A stretch of DNA of 5,618 nucleotides from Gammaproteobacteria bacterium (GTDB lineage Bacteria > Pseudomonadota > Gammaproteobacteria > Thiohalomonadales > Thiohalomonadaceae), in NCBI GenBank assembly GCA_026193675.1, contig JAPHSO010000011.1, forward strand, positions 1 to 5,618, written 5' to 3'. Within the stretch, counting starts at the first letter, position 1. The number at the start of each line of letters is the position of its first letter. Positions 1 to 5,618 of this stretch are shown here, piece after piece. The notes beneath the pieces are model-generated. The model had not been told where the DNA came from and searched no databases. It saw only the letters and a list, made by a program, of their open reading frames with translations. Made by a program: the position numbers and the translations under genes.

Positions 1-1
1 C

Positions 2-820
2 TGGGGCACCATACTGCAGTTTCTGATAGAGCACTTTCCAAGAGTCACAAAGGAGAGCTGGATCTCACGCATGGAAATGGGAGAGGTGGTCGATGCCGAT
101 GGGATTCATATCAAACCGAACCATCCCTACCGACCAAGGGCGATGATCTTCTACTACCGCGAAGTTGAAGATGAGATGCCCATCCCCTTTGAAGAGGTTA
201 TCCTTCATCAGGACGAACATCTGCTGGTGGTAGACAAGCCCCACTTCCTCCCGGCCATACCGGCAGGCCGTTATCTGCACGAAACACTACTGGTACGGCT
301 CAAACGAAAACTACAGATGGAACATCTCACCCCACTCCACCGCCTGGATAGAGAGACCGCCGGGGTGATTCTGTTTTCAACCAATCCTGAGAGTCGTAGC
401 AGCTATGCCTCGCTGTTTAACAACAGGCAAACTGTCAAAGAGTATGAGGCACTTGCCCCGCTGCTCAAGAGCCAGTCACTCCCTCTCACATACCGCAGCC
501 GTATCATCAAGGGAGAGCCCTTCTTTAGAATGGAGGAGGTGGCGGGAGAACCGAATACAGAGACACATATAGAATTGATAGAACTACAGAAGGAGAGCGC
601 CCGTTATCGGCTACAACCCATTACAGGAAAGAAGCATCAACTAAGGGTGCACCTTGCGGCGTTGGGTATTCCAATTGTTAATGACCATACCTACCCTGAA
701 CTGTTGCCAGATAAAGGGGATGATTACAGCCATCCCCTGAAACTATTGGCAAAGTCTATCGCCTTTAGTGACCCCTACACCGGAAAGAAACGCTGCTTTG
801 AAAGTGGCCAATCAATTTAG
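2..820 (+). CDS. RluA-family RNA pseudouridine synthase (5' partial)
   Basis: This enzyme would isomerise specific uridines in rRNA or tRNA to pseudouridine in the cytoplasm; the exact target cannot be read from the sequence. The frame is open from base 2, so the gene begins outside the window. The ATG at 71 is probably internal: the codons before it encode a stretch (FPRVTKESWISRME) that looks like the S4-like N-terminal part of this subfamily, and the nearest AGGAG (51-55) is 15 nt from it, too far for a normal site. Visible motifs are PFEEVILHQDEHLLVVDKPH (start of the synthase fold), the catalytic-loop motif HRLDRETAG with the presumed catalytic Asp at bases 347-349, and the C-terminal signature GKKHQLRVHLAALGIPI. 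It ends at TAG 818-820. No frameshift or missing motif is seen. Assignment to the RluA superfamily is firm; naming it RluA, RluC, RluD or TruC is not justified. Confidence 0.93.
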   Translation, partial: WGTILQFLIEHFPRVTKESWISRMEMGEVVDADGIHIKPNHPYRPRAMIFYYREVEDEMPIPFEEVILHQDEHLLVVDKPHFLPAIPAGRYLHETLLVRLKRKLQMEHLTPLHRLDRETAGVILFSTNPESRSSYASLFNNRQTVKEYEALAPLLKSQSLPLTYRSRIIKGEPFFRMEEVAGEPNTETHIELIELQKESARYRLQPITGKKHQLRVHLAALGIPIVNDHTYPELLPDKGDDYSHPLKLLAKSIAFSDPYTGKKRCFESGQSI

Positions 821-938
821 TGGAAGTTAAGACTCAGTACTTCAGGCTTTGCTTATAGCCTCAAGAAGTTATTCACATTTTGATCTTCTACCAAATGTAT
901 ATAGCGACATGGGGTAGAGATAAGGCTAAGGAAAGTTG

Positions 939-980
939 GGTTGAATTCATGAGCACATCAATGGGTCGGTTATTTCAACC
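939..980. repeat. Inverted repeat GGTTGAA / TTCAACC
   Basis: Perfect 7-bp arms lie at 939-945 and 974-980 with 28 nt between them. The right arm overlaps a small local hairpin (GGTT 968-971 / AACC 977-980), so two alternative folds are possible in RNA. No T-run follows. Function is unknown; 7-bp arms this far apart can arise by chance. Confidence 0.3.
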
Positions 981-1006
981 ATTGTTTAATTGGGGGAAGC
1001 TCAGAA

Positions 1007-1036
1007 TTAACTTTTCAATCTGACTTACAATATAGT
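1007..1036 (+). promoter_or_regulatory. Candidate sigma-70 promoter for the DUF2164 gene
   Basis: TTAACT (1007-1012, four of six matches to TTGACA) is followed after 18 bp by TATAGT (1031-1036, five of six matches to TATAAT). Transcription would start near 1043, giving a leader of about 45 nt before the ATG at 1088. The placement suits an independently transcribed gene, but consensus matches of this quality are common in AT-rich DNA. Confidence 0.35.
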
Positions 1037-1087
1037 CTAGGCTACGCCAATTAATACAACTTAACCCTACGTGCAAAAAGAACAAAC

Positions 1088-1333
1088 ATGAGTGATATAA
1101 AGTTTTCGAAAGATGAGACCGATAGAATCGTACAAAAAATAAAAGCTTACTTTAATGATGAGCTCTCACAGGAGATTGGCGGTTTTGATGCAGAGTTTTT
1201 GATCGATTTCTTTTCTAAAGAGATTGGACCCCATTTCTATAACCAAGCTCTATCAGATGCCCTGACGCTATTTTCTGAAAAGGCGGATGAACTGAGCTAC
1301 CTGGTTCAAGAGTTGGAAAAACCTACGCCTTGA
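1088..1333 (+). CDS. DUF2164 family small protein
   Basis: An 81-residue acidic cytoplasmic protein with no signal peptide or membrane segment. It resembles the DUF2164 family (short bacterial proteins of about 80 residues, function unknown) along its whole length: an N-terminal MSDIKFSKDE start, a central IGGFDAEFLIDFFSKEIG block at about residues 30-47 followed by PHFYNQ, and a helical C-terminal tail ending near ELEKP. The start is well fixed: the same frame has a TAA at 1052-1054 and no ATG, GTG or TTG in between, and the first residues match the family's usual beginning. The ribosome binding site is poor, only an A-rich AAAAAG at 1075-1080, so translation may be modest. It lies 267 bp after the pseudouridine synthase and 135 bp before tal, so operon membership is doubtful. 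Base composition is more AT-rich than the first gene. No biochemical role can be claimed. Confidence 0.88.
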   Translation: MSDIKFSKDETDRIVQKIKAYFNDELSQEIGGFDAEFLIDFFSKEIGPHFYNQALSDALTLFSEKADELSYLVQELEKPTP

Positions 1334-1373
1334 GTCGATTAACACCAACACTCTGTTCCCACGATTACTTTGC

Positions 1374-1388
1374 CAGTAAATATTACTG
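1374..1388. repeat. Short perfect inverted repeat after the DUF2164 gene
   Basis: CAGTAA (1374-1379) and TTACTG (1383-1388) flank a 3-nt ATA centre, 40 bp after the DUF2164 stop codon. In RNA it would make a weak 6-bp hairpin. It is followed by CTCAGCAATC rather than a T-run, so it is not a standard rho-independent terminator; as DNA it could be a protein-binding dyad. The dyad is directly visible, its function is unknown. Confidence 0.35.
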
Positions 1389-1412
1389 CTCAGCAATCAC
1401 CTACAATTCTCC

Positions 1413-1439
1413 CATTGCCTAAATTGAATTCATTGCCTA
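1413..1439 (+). repeat. 9-bp direct repeat CATTGCCTA upstream of tal
   Basis: Two exact copies of CATTGCCTA occur at 1413-1421 and 1431-1439, an 18-bp period, separated by the small palindrome AATTGAATT (1422-1430). The first copy covers the candidate -35 hexamer of tal and the second ends at the first base of the candidate -10. This is where a regulator could act, or it may be a small local duplication. The repeat is directly seen; the regulatory role is inference. Confidence 0.45.
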
Positions 1440-1444
1440 TTACT
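1415..1444 (+). promoter_or_regulatory. Candidate sigma-70 promoter for tal
   Basis: TTGCCT (1415-1420, four of six matches to TTGACA) and TATTAC (1439-1444, four of six to TATAAT) are 18 bp apart. The predicted start near 1451 leaves a very short leader that still includes the ribosome binding site. A second -10-like hexamer, TATAAC at 1446-1451, fits TATAAT better but would start transcription within or beside the ribosome binding site, so it is less likely to serve tal. Confidence 0.3.
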
Positions 1445-1456
1445 CTATAACCCAAC

Positions 1457-1461
1457 AGGAG
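1457..1461 (+). promoter_or_regulatory. Ribosome binding site of tal
   Basis: AGGAG lies 7 nt before the ATG at 1469. Because an in-frame TAG (1466-1468) directly precedes that ATG, this site and the start codon fix each other. Confidence 0.85.
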
Positions 1462-1468
1462 ATGATAG

Positions 1469-2443
1469 ATGAGTGTTTTAAAGCAGCTAAGAGAGATGAC
1501 CACCGTCGTTGCCGATACCGGGGATATCAATTCCATTAAACTGCACCGCCCCATTGATGCAACAACCAATCCCTCGCTACTGTTTGCTGCCGTGCAGATG
1601 GCGGAGTATCAAGAGCTTGTCGCCGATGCACTAGAGCGCTGTCCTGTCGATATATGTGATCCCTCAATCAATATACGCCCCTGTCTTGAGCGGCTGGCGG
1701 TCAATTTCGGTAAAGAGATATTGGGCGTGATCCCTGGACGGGTATCGGTTGAAGTGGATGCCAGCCTCTCATTTGATACCGGCCAAACCATTGAAGCGGC
1801 CCGTAGATTGATCACTATGTTTGAGCAGGAGGGGATTGAACGCTCACGGATATTGATCAAAATTGCCTCAACCTGGGAGGGTATCAGGGCTGGTGAGGTG
1901 TTAGAGAAAGAGGGAATCCACTGTAACCTGACTCTGCTGTTCAGTTTTTCTCAGGCGGTCGCCTGTGCTGAGGCAAAGGTGACACTCATATCGCCCTTTG
2001 TGGGTCGAATCATGGATTGGCATAAGGCAAAACTGGGGGTTGATGAGATTGCACCGGAGGAGGATCCTGGCGTGCAATCTGTAGCAAAGATCTATAACTA
2101 TTTTAAACACTTCGGATATGAGACTCAGGTGATGGGTGCCAGCTTTAGAAGTACCGGTGAGATTCTACAATTGGCCGGTTGTGACCTGCTCACCATCGCC
2201 CCCAAGTTTCTCAAGAGTCTTGATGAGAGTGAAAATACGCTTGTGCGAAGACTGGTTCCTGAACAATCCAAATCATTAAAGATGGATAGGCTCTCACTCG
2301 ACGAAAACAGTTTTCGCTGGATGCTCAATGAAGATGCGATGGCAACCGAAAAGCTGGCCGAAGGAATACGCCTGTTCAATGCCGATCTTAATCATTTGTC
2401 CAACTATATACGATCACAATATTGTAATGATGCAAACAACTAG
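1469..2443 (+). CDS. tal: Transaldolase (TalB-type)
   Basis: Transfers a dihydroxyacetone unit from sedoheptulose 7-phosphate to glyceraldehyde 3-phosphate, giving erythrose 4-phosphate and fructose 6-phosphate, in the cytoplasmic non-oxidative pentose phosphate pathway. The 324-residue product is close in length to E. coli TalB (317) and aligns with it nearly throughout. Catalytic residues by comparison with TalB are Asp16 (TTVVADTGDI), Asn34 (DATTNPSL), Glu95 (RVSVEVDA), the Schiff-base Lys131 (ILIKIASTW, bases 1859-1861) and Thr155 (CNLTLLFSF). Further family blocks are ISPFVGRIMDWHKA, EDPGVQSV, VMGASFR and LAGCDLLTIAP. The ATG follows an in-frame TAG directly and has AGGAG 7 nt upstream. 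Residues about 57-72, which replace an Ala/Gln-rich helix of TalB, are the most divergent part and carry three cysteines; this looks like ordinary variation. No transketolase or other pathway gene is adjacent. It is convergent with the kinase gene, whose stop codon lies 72 bp away. Confidence 0.97.
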   Translation: MSVLKQLREMTTVVADTGDINSIKLHRPIDATTNPSLLFAAVQMAEYQELVADALERCPVDICDPSINIRPCLERLAVNFGKEILGVIPGRVSVEVDASLSFDTGQTIEAARRLITMFEQEGIERSRILIKIASTWEGIRAGEVLEKEGIHCNLTLLFSFSQAVACAEAKVTLISPFVGRIMDWHKAKLGVDEIAPEEDPGVQSVAKIYNYFKHFGYETQVMGASFRSTGEILQLAGCDLLTIAPKFLKSLDESENTLVRRLVPEQSKSLKMDRLSLDENSFRWMLNEDAMATEKLAEGIRLFNADLNHLSNYIRSQYCNDANN

Positions 2444-2515
2444 AAACTTTCTTTCAATTTCGAGTGCTACCGACCCAGCAAAGATTGTTGAGTTGATTCA
2501 GGACGACAGGATCCC
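2444..2515. other. Convergent intergenic gap between tal and the hybrid kinase
   Basis: These 72 bp separate two stop codons facing each other. I see no GC-rich hairpin followed by a T-run on either strand. The nearest perfect hairpin (AAGAGAT 2519-2525 / ATCTCTT 2532-2538, 6-nt loop) is made by the last codons of the kinase gene and lacks a T-run. The two transcripts therefore probably overlap at their 3' ends or end by a factor-dependent route. Confidence 0.5.
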
Positions 2516-5494
2516 TTAAAGAGATAGATGAATCTCTTCACCCATCACCTCATTGATGGTGGTGAGCAGTTTCATGAGTTCAATCGGCTTTGAAACATAG
2601 CCATTCATCCCCGCTTCAAAACAGGATGTCACATTATCGGTAACAGCATCGGCAGTCACTGCGATGATGGGGATGGCAGATTTTTCACCGTTCATTTGAC
2701 GAATAATTCTAGTGGCATCAAAACCATCCATTTCCGGCATACGTACATCCATTAAAATCAGGTCAAAATCACTATTTTCTAATGCGGACACTGCCTTTTC
2801 CCCATCTTCAGCGATAGTCACGGTGTGCCCAAACTTTTCCATAATCGAGCTAATAATAAGCTGATTAACCCGATTGTCTTCAGCTACAAGAATCTTTAAA
2901 GGGCGCAGCGCTTTATAGTCAGTATCTGTTGGATTCTCCTTGTCATCCATAAGATCAGTTGTCGTCTCAATATAGGGGAAGGTAAACCAGAATTCACTTC
3001 CAACATCCTTTTTACTTTCAACGCCAATATCACCTTTCAACAGGTCAACCAGACGACGGCAAATTGCCAGTCCAAGACCGCTCCCCTCATACTTTCTTGA
3101 AATGGAGGAATCTGCCTGGGTGAAATTTGAAAATATATTATCAATTGATTCTTTGCTCAATCCGATACCGGTATCTTTAATCGACACCTTAATCACCCTT
3201 TCTCCATTACCATCATAATTAAGCTCACAATTGATGTTAACTCTTCCATGATGGGTAAACTTGAGCGCATTTCCAACAAGATTTATCAAAATCTGACGTA
3301 TACGGGTTGGGTCTGAGTTGACAGAAGATGGAAAGTCATCACTAAAATTTACATTAAGTTGAATTGGCGTTTTTGAGTATCGGGCCCCTTCCGTTTGACT
3401 AATCACCTCCAAAATAAGTTTTCTCAATTGGAAATCTATATATTCAATTTCCATTTTCCCCGCCTCCAACTTTGACATATCCAGTATGTCATTGAGAATG
3501 CGGAGCAGCGCATTTGTCGAACTCTTGATACTGAGGACTTTTTCTTTACTCTCCTGAGGCAGGTCATCATCCAACAGCATATTGGCAAAGCCGATAACAC
3601 CGGCCATTGGAGTGCGTATTTCATGACTCATGGATGCTAGGAATTCAGACTTTGCTCTGCTGGCCGCCTCTGCAGCCATCCGCGCTGCTTCCGCTGAACG
3701 TTTCGATCTTTGCATCCATAATAGTAGTAGCAACACCACTACGAGTATGGCTGTTGCATGGGGCCAGTAGCGAGTGAGATCTAATTTTTGCTGATATTGA
3801 ACATTGATCCACTTATTGATAATGGCCTGTTTTTTGTCTGGATGCAGATTCAATATCACTTTATTGGCGATAGAGACAAGTTCGGGATAATCATCTCGAA
3901 TCATCATACGCATATCAAACATCAGGCCCGTATTGCCCGAAATTTTGAGATTGGTAAAGCCAAATTGATTAATCGAATGAGACAGTGTTGGCATGATATC
4001 TACGTATGCGTAGGCCCCCCCTTTGGAGACCATTTGTAGCCCATCCTGAATAGTCGAAACCAAAACATATTTAAGATCCGGATAAGCTGACAGCATCATC
4101 TTGTGGGCTGTAAAATTCTGACCCACAGCAATTTTCTTTCCTTTTAACTGTTCCATATCCTGAATAAAGTTTTCCTCTTTCGATGTAGCAATTGAGATGG
4201 GAAATCTGACGTAGGGCTCAGTAAACAGGGAGTATCTCTTTCGATCTTCCGTAATGCCACTGCTATAAATTACATCCTGAGTCTTATCTTTCAAGCTATT
4301 CAGCTCTACAAGGAAACTGTCGAATGTGGTTAATTGAGTATTCAGGCCGGCTGTTTTAACCACCTCATCCCAAAAATCATATCCGATACCTGCAGCATTA
4401 CCATTTTCATGATCGACAAAGGCAAACGGAGCCCAGTTGGTGGTGGTTGCTGCCTTGATGAGTCTGTTTTGGATAAACATCTCCTCTTCGGATGTAAACT
4501 GGACTCTTCTCTCTTTGATTGGTCTGGCCTCATTCCAGATAAATTCATCCATCGATTTTTGTGAGAGCTCGATCCCCATCAATCGATAGGCATCATCAAT
4601 CTTTTTCAACTTCTCAATACTGAGCTCACCTAAGTTTGCACCCTTTTTATATGCAAGCTTCTTTAACTCATAGCCCTCATAAACAAGGTGTTGATAGCTT
4701 TTGCCCTGTTCATTGTATTTTTGCCGAAGAATTCGTGCGGTCTCCTCAATATTCTCAAAGGCATAGGCCCACCCCTTGAGTGAGGCATCTACAAATGCCT
4801 TTGTCCGATCTGGGTGATTTTGCACCTCGTGACGTGTTGTAAACAGAATATTCTCGTAAAACGAAAGACCGATTTTTTTGGGATCAAAAATTCGGTAACC
4901 CTGCTCAAGCTCCTGCATTTTATAGGGCTCATTACTGATGTAAGCGGTAATCGCGTCGGTTTTCCCCTCAATCAGATCATTAACATCATGGCTGTGAATC
5001 TGTTTGATAAAATCGTCATTCACCAGCCCATTGCGAAACATAAAGGCATTGATAGGTGCCGCGTTGAGCGCATCACCACCGATCATGATTCTTTTGCCCT
5101 TTAGATCAGCTGCGCTTTTTATATCCGCATCATCACGGCTCATCAAGACCATAGGAGAATCTTGCAATATCGCCGCCAGTGCGACCACAGAGCGCTGTTT
5201 GTGATAGTCCTTAATCAGGGAGGAGTAGTTGACTCCATACTGAGCCCTGTCGGATTCTACAGCCGTGACAACATCTGTTTTACCTATCTCATGTGGGAGA
5301 AATGTCACCTCTAATCCGGCATCGGAATAGAATCCTTTCTCTTTCGCAATATAAAAACCGGCAAATTCAAACTGCTCTAGCCAGTGAAATTGAATGGCCA
5401 CTTTTTCTAATGGTTGGGCGAAGAGTTCAATGGGACGAAACAAGAATAGCGGTAGTATCAGAAACGCCATAATAACAGGGCGAAATTTCAGCAT
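2516..5494 (-). CDS. Hybrid sensor histidine kinase, NMT1/THI5-like + SBP_bac_3 + HisKA + HATPase_c + REC
   Basis: A 992-residue inner-membrane kinase that should bind small solutes in the periplasm and phosphorylate itself. Order of parts: signal peptide, residues 1-26 (hydrophobic 7-19, likely cut after LFA); NMT1/THI5-like solute-binding domain, about 30-260 (AGFYIAKEKGFYSDAGLEV at 45-63, DLKGKRIMIGG at 130-140); helical linker to about 330; SBP_bac_3 domain as in BvgS-type sensors, about 340-568 (NWAPFAFVDHENG, GITEDRKRYSLFTEPYV); membrane helix about 579-594; short Ala-rich helical linker; HisKA with phospho-accepting His624 (SMSHEIRTPM); HATPase_c with N-box Asn738/Asn742, G1 DTGIG 774-778 and G2 GSGLGLA 804-810; receiver about 866-985 with Glu872, Asp873, phospho-accepting Asp916, Thr947 and Lys969. 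All catalytic motifs are intact. There is no PAS, HAMP or C-terminal Hpt domain. An in-frame TAG at 5510-5512 leaves ATG 5494 as the only good start. The ligand is unknown: NMT1-like proteins bind thiamine precursors, sulfonates, nitrate and others, and SBP_bac_3 often binds amino acids. Confidence 0.95.
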   Translation of the reverse strand: MLKFRPVIMAFLILPLFLFRPIELFAQPLEKVAIQFHWLEQFEFAGFYIAKEKGFYSDAGLEVTFLPHEIGKTDVVTAVESDRAQYGVNYSSLIKDYHKQRSVVALAAILQDSPMVLMSRDDADIKSAADLKGKRIMIGGDALNAAPINAFMFRNGLVNDDFIKQIHSHDVNDLIEGKTDAITAYISNEPYKMQELEQGYRIFDPKKIGLSFYENILFTTRHEVQNHPDRTKAFVDASLKGWAYAFENIEETARILRQKYNEQGKSYQHLVYEGYELKKLAYKKGANLGELSIEKLKKIDDAYRLMGIELSQKSMDEFIWNEARPIKERRVQFTSEEEMFIQNRLIKAATTTNWAPFAFVDHENGNAAGIGYDFWDEVVKTAGLNTQLTTFDSFLVELNSLKDKTQDVIYSSGITEDRKRYSLFTEPYVRFPISIATSKEENFIQDMEQLKGKKIAVGQNFTAHKMMLSAYPDLKYVLVSTIQDGLQMVSKGGAYAYVDIMPTLSHSINQFGFTNLKISGNTGLMFDMRMMIRDDYPELVSIANKVILNLHPDKKQAIINKWINVQYQQKLDLTRYWPHATAILVVVLLLLLWMQRSKRSAEAARMAAEAASRAKSEFLASMSHEIRTPMAGVIGFANMLLDDDLPQESKEKVLSIKSSTNALLRILNDILDMSKLEAGKMEIEYIDFQLRKLILEVISQTEGARYSKTPIQLNVNFSDDFPSSVNSDPTRIRQILINLVGNALKFTHHGRVNINCELNYDGNGERVIKVSIKDTGIGLSKESIDNIFSNFTQADSSISRKYEGSGLGLAICRRLVDLLKGDIGVESKKDVGSEFWFTFPYIETTTDLMDDKENPTDTDYKALRPLKILVAEDNRVNQLIISSIMEKFGHTVTIAEDGEKAVSALENSDFDLILMDVRMPEMDGFDATRIIRQMNGEKSAIPIIAVTADAVTDNVTSCFEAGMNGYVSKPIELMKLLTTINEVMGEEIHLSL

Positions 5495-5500
5495 TATCTG

Positions 5501-5506
5501 TTCCTT
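5501..5506 (-). promoter_or_regulatory. Ribosome binding site of the hybrid kinase
   Basis: Read on the minus strand this is AAGGAA, 6 nt before the ATG at 5494. With the in-frame stop at 5510-5512 it fixes the start and keeps the signal peptide at the extreme N-terminus. Confidence 0.8.
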
Positions 5507-5530
5507 ATTCTACGGAGCGTGACAGTTAAT

Positions 5531-5553
5531 ATAGTTGCAGAAGCTGCAAATAT
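5531..5553. repeat. 23-bp dyad upstream of the hybrid kinase gene
   Basis: Two 10-bp arms (5531-5540, ATAGTTGCAG, and 5544-5553, CTGCAAATAT) surround a 3-bp AAG centre; nine of the ten pairs match and the inner six (TTGCAG / CTGCAA) are perfect. It sits 37-59 bp before the kinase start codon, and just downstream of the start that the candidate promoter at 5561-5589 would give. That is a typical place for a repressor operator. No T-run follows on either strand, so it is not a terminator. The dyad is seen; the operator role is inference. Confidence 0.45.
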
Positions 5554-5560
5554 CTCCAGA

Positions 5561-5589
5561 ATTTTGAATTATCCGGGCTGTTTTTACAA
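5561..5589 (-). promoter_or_regulatory. Weak candidate promoter for the hybrid kinase
   Basis: On the minus strand TTGTAA (5589-5584, four of six matches to TTGACA) and CAAAAT (5566-5561, four of six to TATAAT) are 17 bp apart. The predicted start near 5554 would give a leader of about 60 nt. The spacing is ideal but the -10 is poor, so the real promoter may lie elsewhere, possibly beyond the window. Confidence 0.22.
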
Positions 5590-5618
5590 GGTGGAGAGAA
5601 GTTTACCTGCAAGGATCA

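Larger units (their letters stand above)
821..1087. other. AT-rich spacer between the pseudouridine synthase and the DUF2164 gene
   Basis: This 267-bp stretch has no convincing gene. It holds a weak inverted repeat just after the synthase stop (AGGCT 844-848 / AGCCT 857-861, 8-nt loop) with no T-run behind it, so it is not a good intrinsic terminator. It also holds a wider inverted repeat (939-945 / 974-980), an unsupported 42-codon open frame (895-1023), and a candidate promoter (1007-1036) near the right end. Its length suggests that the two flanking genes are separate transcription units. Confidence 0.6.

Noticed and set aside
71..820. ATG at 71 as the true start of the pseudouridine synthase
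   Set aside because: The frame stays open to the left edge and encodes a family-like stretch; the upstream AGGAG is 15 nt away, too far to serve this ATG. The gene is therefore 5' partial.
844..861. Hairpin AGGCT/AGCCT after the pseudouridine synthase stop as a terminator
   Set aside because: The stem is only 5 bp with an 8-nt loop and no T-run follows, so it does not meet the pattern of an intrinsic terminator.
941..1433. Shared 10-mer TTGAATTCAT at 941-950 and 1424-1433 as a regulatory motif upstream of both DUF2164 and tal
   Set aside because: It is a single short AT-rich match around the palindrome TGAATTCA, at unlike positions relative to the two genes; chance explains it.
2328..2519. 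Plus-strand 63-codon frame overlapping the end of tal
   Set aside because: It lies mostly inside tal in another frame, has no ribosome binding site and no recognisable family; it is a shadow frame.
2519..2538. AAGAGAT/ATCTCTT hairpin as a bidirectional terminator
   Set aside because: It is a 7-bp, mostly A/T stem lying in the kinase's final codons, with no T-run on either side.
4814..5104. Plus-strand 96-codon frame opposite the kinase sensor region
   Set aside because: It is antisense to a conserved domain with intact motifs, shows no family resemblance and has no upstream gene signals; it is a shadow of the real gene.
2516..5494. Reading the kinase's N-terminal part as a thiamine-precursor synthase (THI5 enzyme)
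   Set aside because: It has a signal peptide, no cysteine-rich THI5 active-site motif, and is fused to a kinase, so it fits a periplasmic binding sensor rather than an enzyme.
1..5618. Search for CRISPR arrays, insertion sequences, tRNA or attachment-site repeats
   Set aside because: I saw no regularly spaced repeats, transposase or recombinase motifs, terminal inverted repeats or tRNA-like cloverleaf on either strand.

Overview
The window looks like chromosomal DNA from a gammaproteobacterium of moderate GC content. The transaldolase follows the enterobacterial TalB pattern almost block by block, and the RluA-type enzyme and the DUF2164 protein are of types common in gammaproteobacteria. 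A free-living or symbiotic sulfur oxidiser (Sedimenticola/Thiodiazotropha-like) would fit, because hybrid kinases with NMT1/THI5-type sensors are common there. That placement is inference; nothing in the window proves it.

Layout: (1) 2-820, plus strand: the 3' part of an RluA-family RNA pseudouridine synthase whose start lies left of the window. (2) 821-1087: AT-rich spacer with a candidate promoter near its right end. (3) 1088-1333, plus: a complete DUF2164 small protein. (4) 1334-1468: short spacer with a small inverted repeat and a 9-bp direct repeat around a candidate tal promoter. (5) 1469-2443, plus: a complete transaldolase (tal) with all recognisable catalytic residues. (6) 2444-2515: a 72-bp convergent gap. 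(7) 2516-5494, minus: a 992-residue membrane hybrid histidine kinase with two different periplasmic solute-binding-type sensor modules in tandem (NMT1/THI5-like, then SBP_bac_3/BvgS-like), one membrane helix, HisKA, HATPase_c and a receiver domain. (8) 5495-5618: its upstream region, with a clear ribosome binding site, a weak candidate promoter and a 23-bp dyad.

The genes do not form an obvious pathway. The three plus-strand genes are separated by 267 and 135 bp and are probably transcribed largely independently: RNA modification, unknown function, and the non-oxidative pentose phosphate pathway. The kinase is convergent to them and has no partner regulator here. I see no mobile element, CRISPR array, tRNA, rRNA or defence system. 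The most distinctive item is the kinase's tandem sensor architecture. The rest is ordinary housekeeping sequence, and I found no convincing undescribed system.
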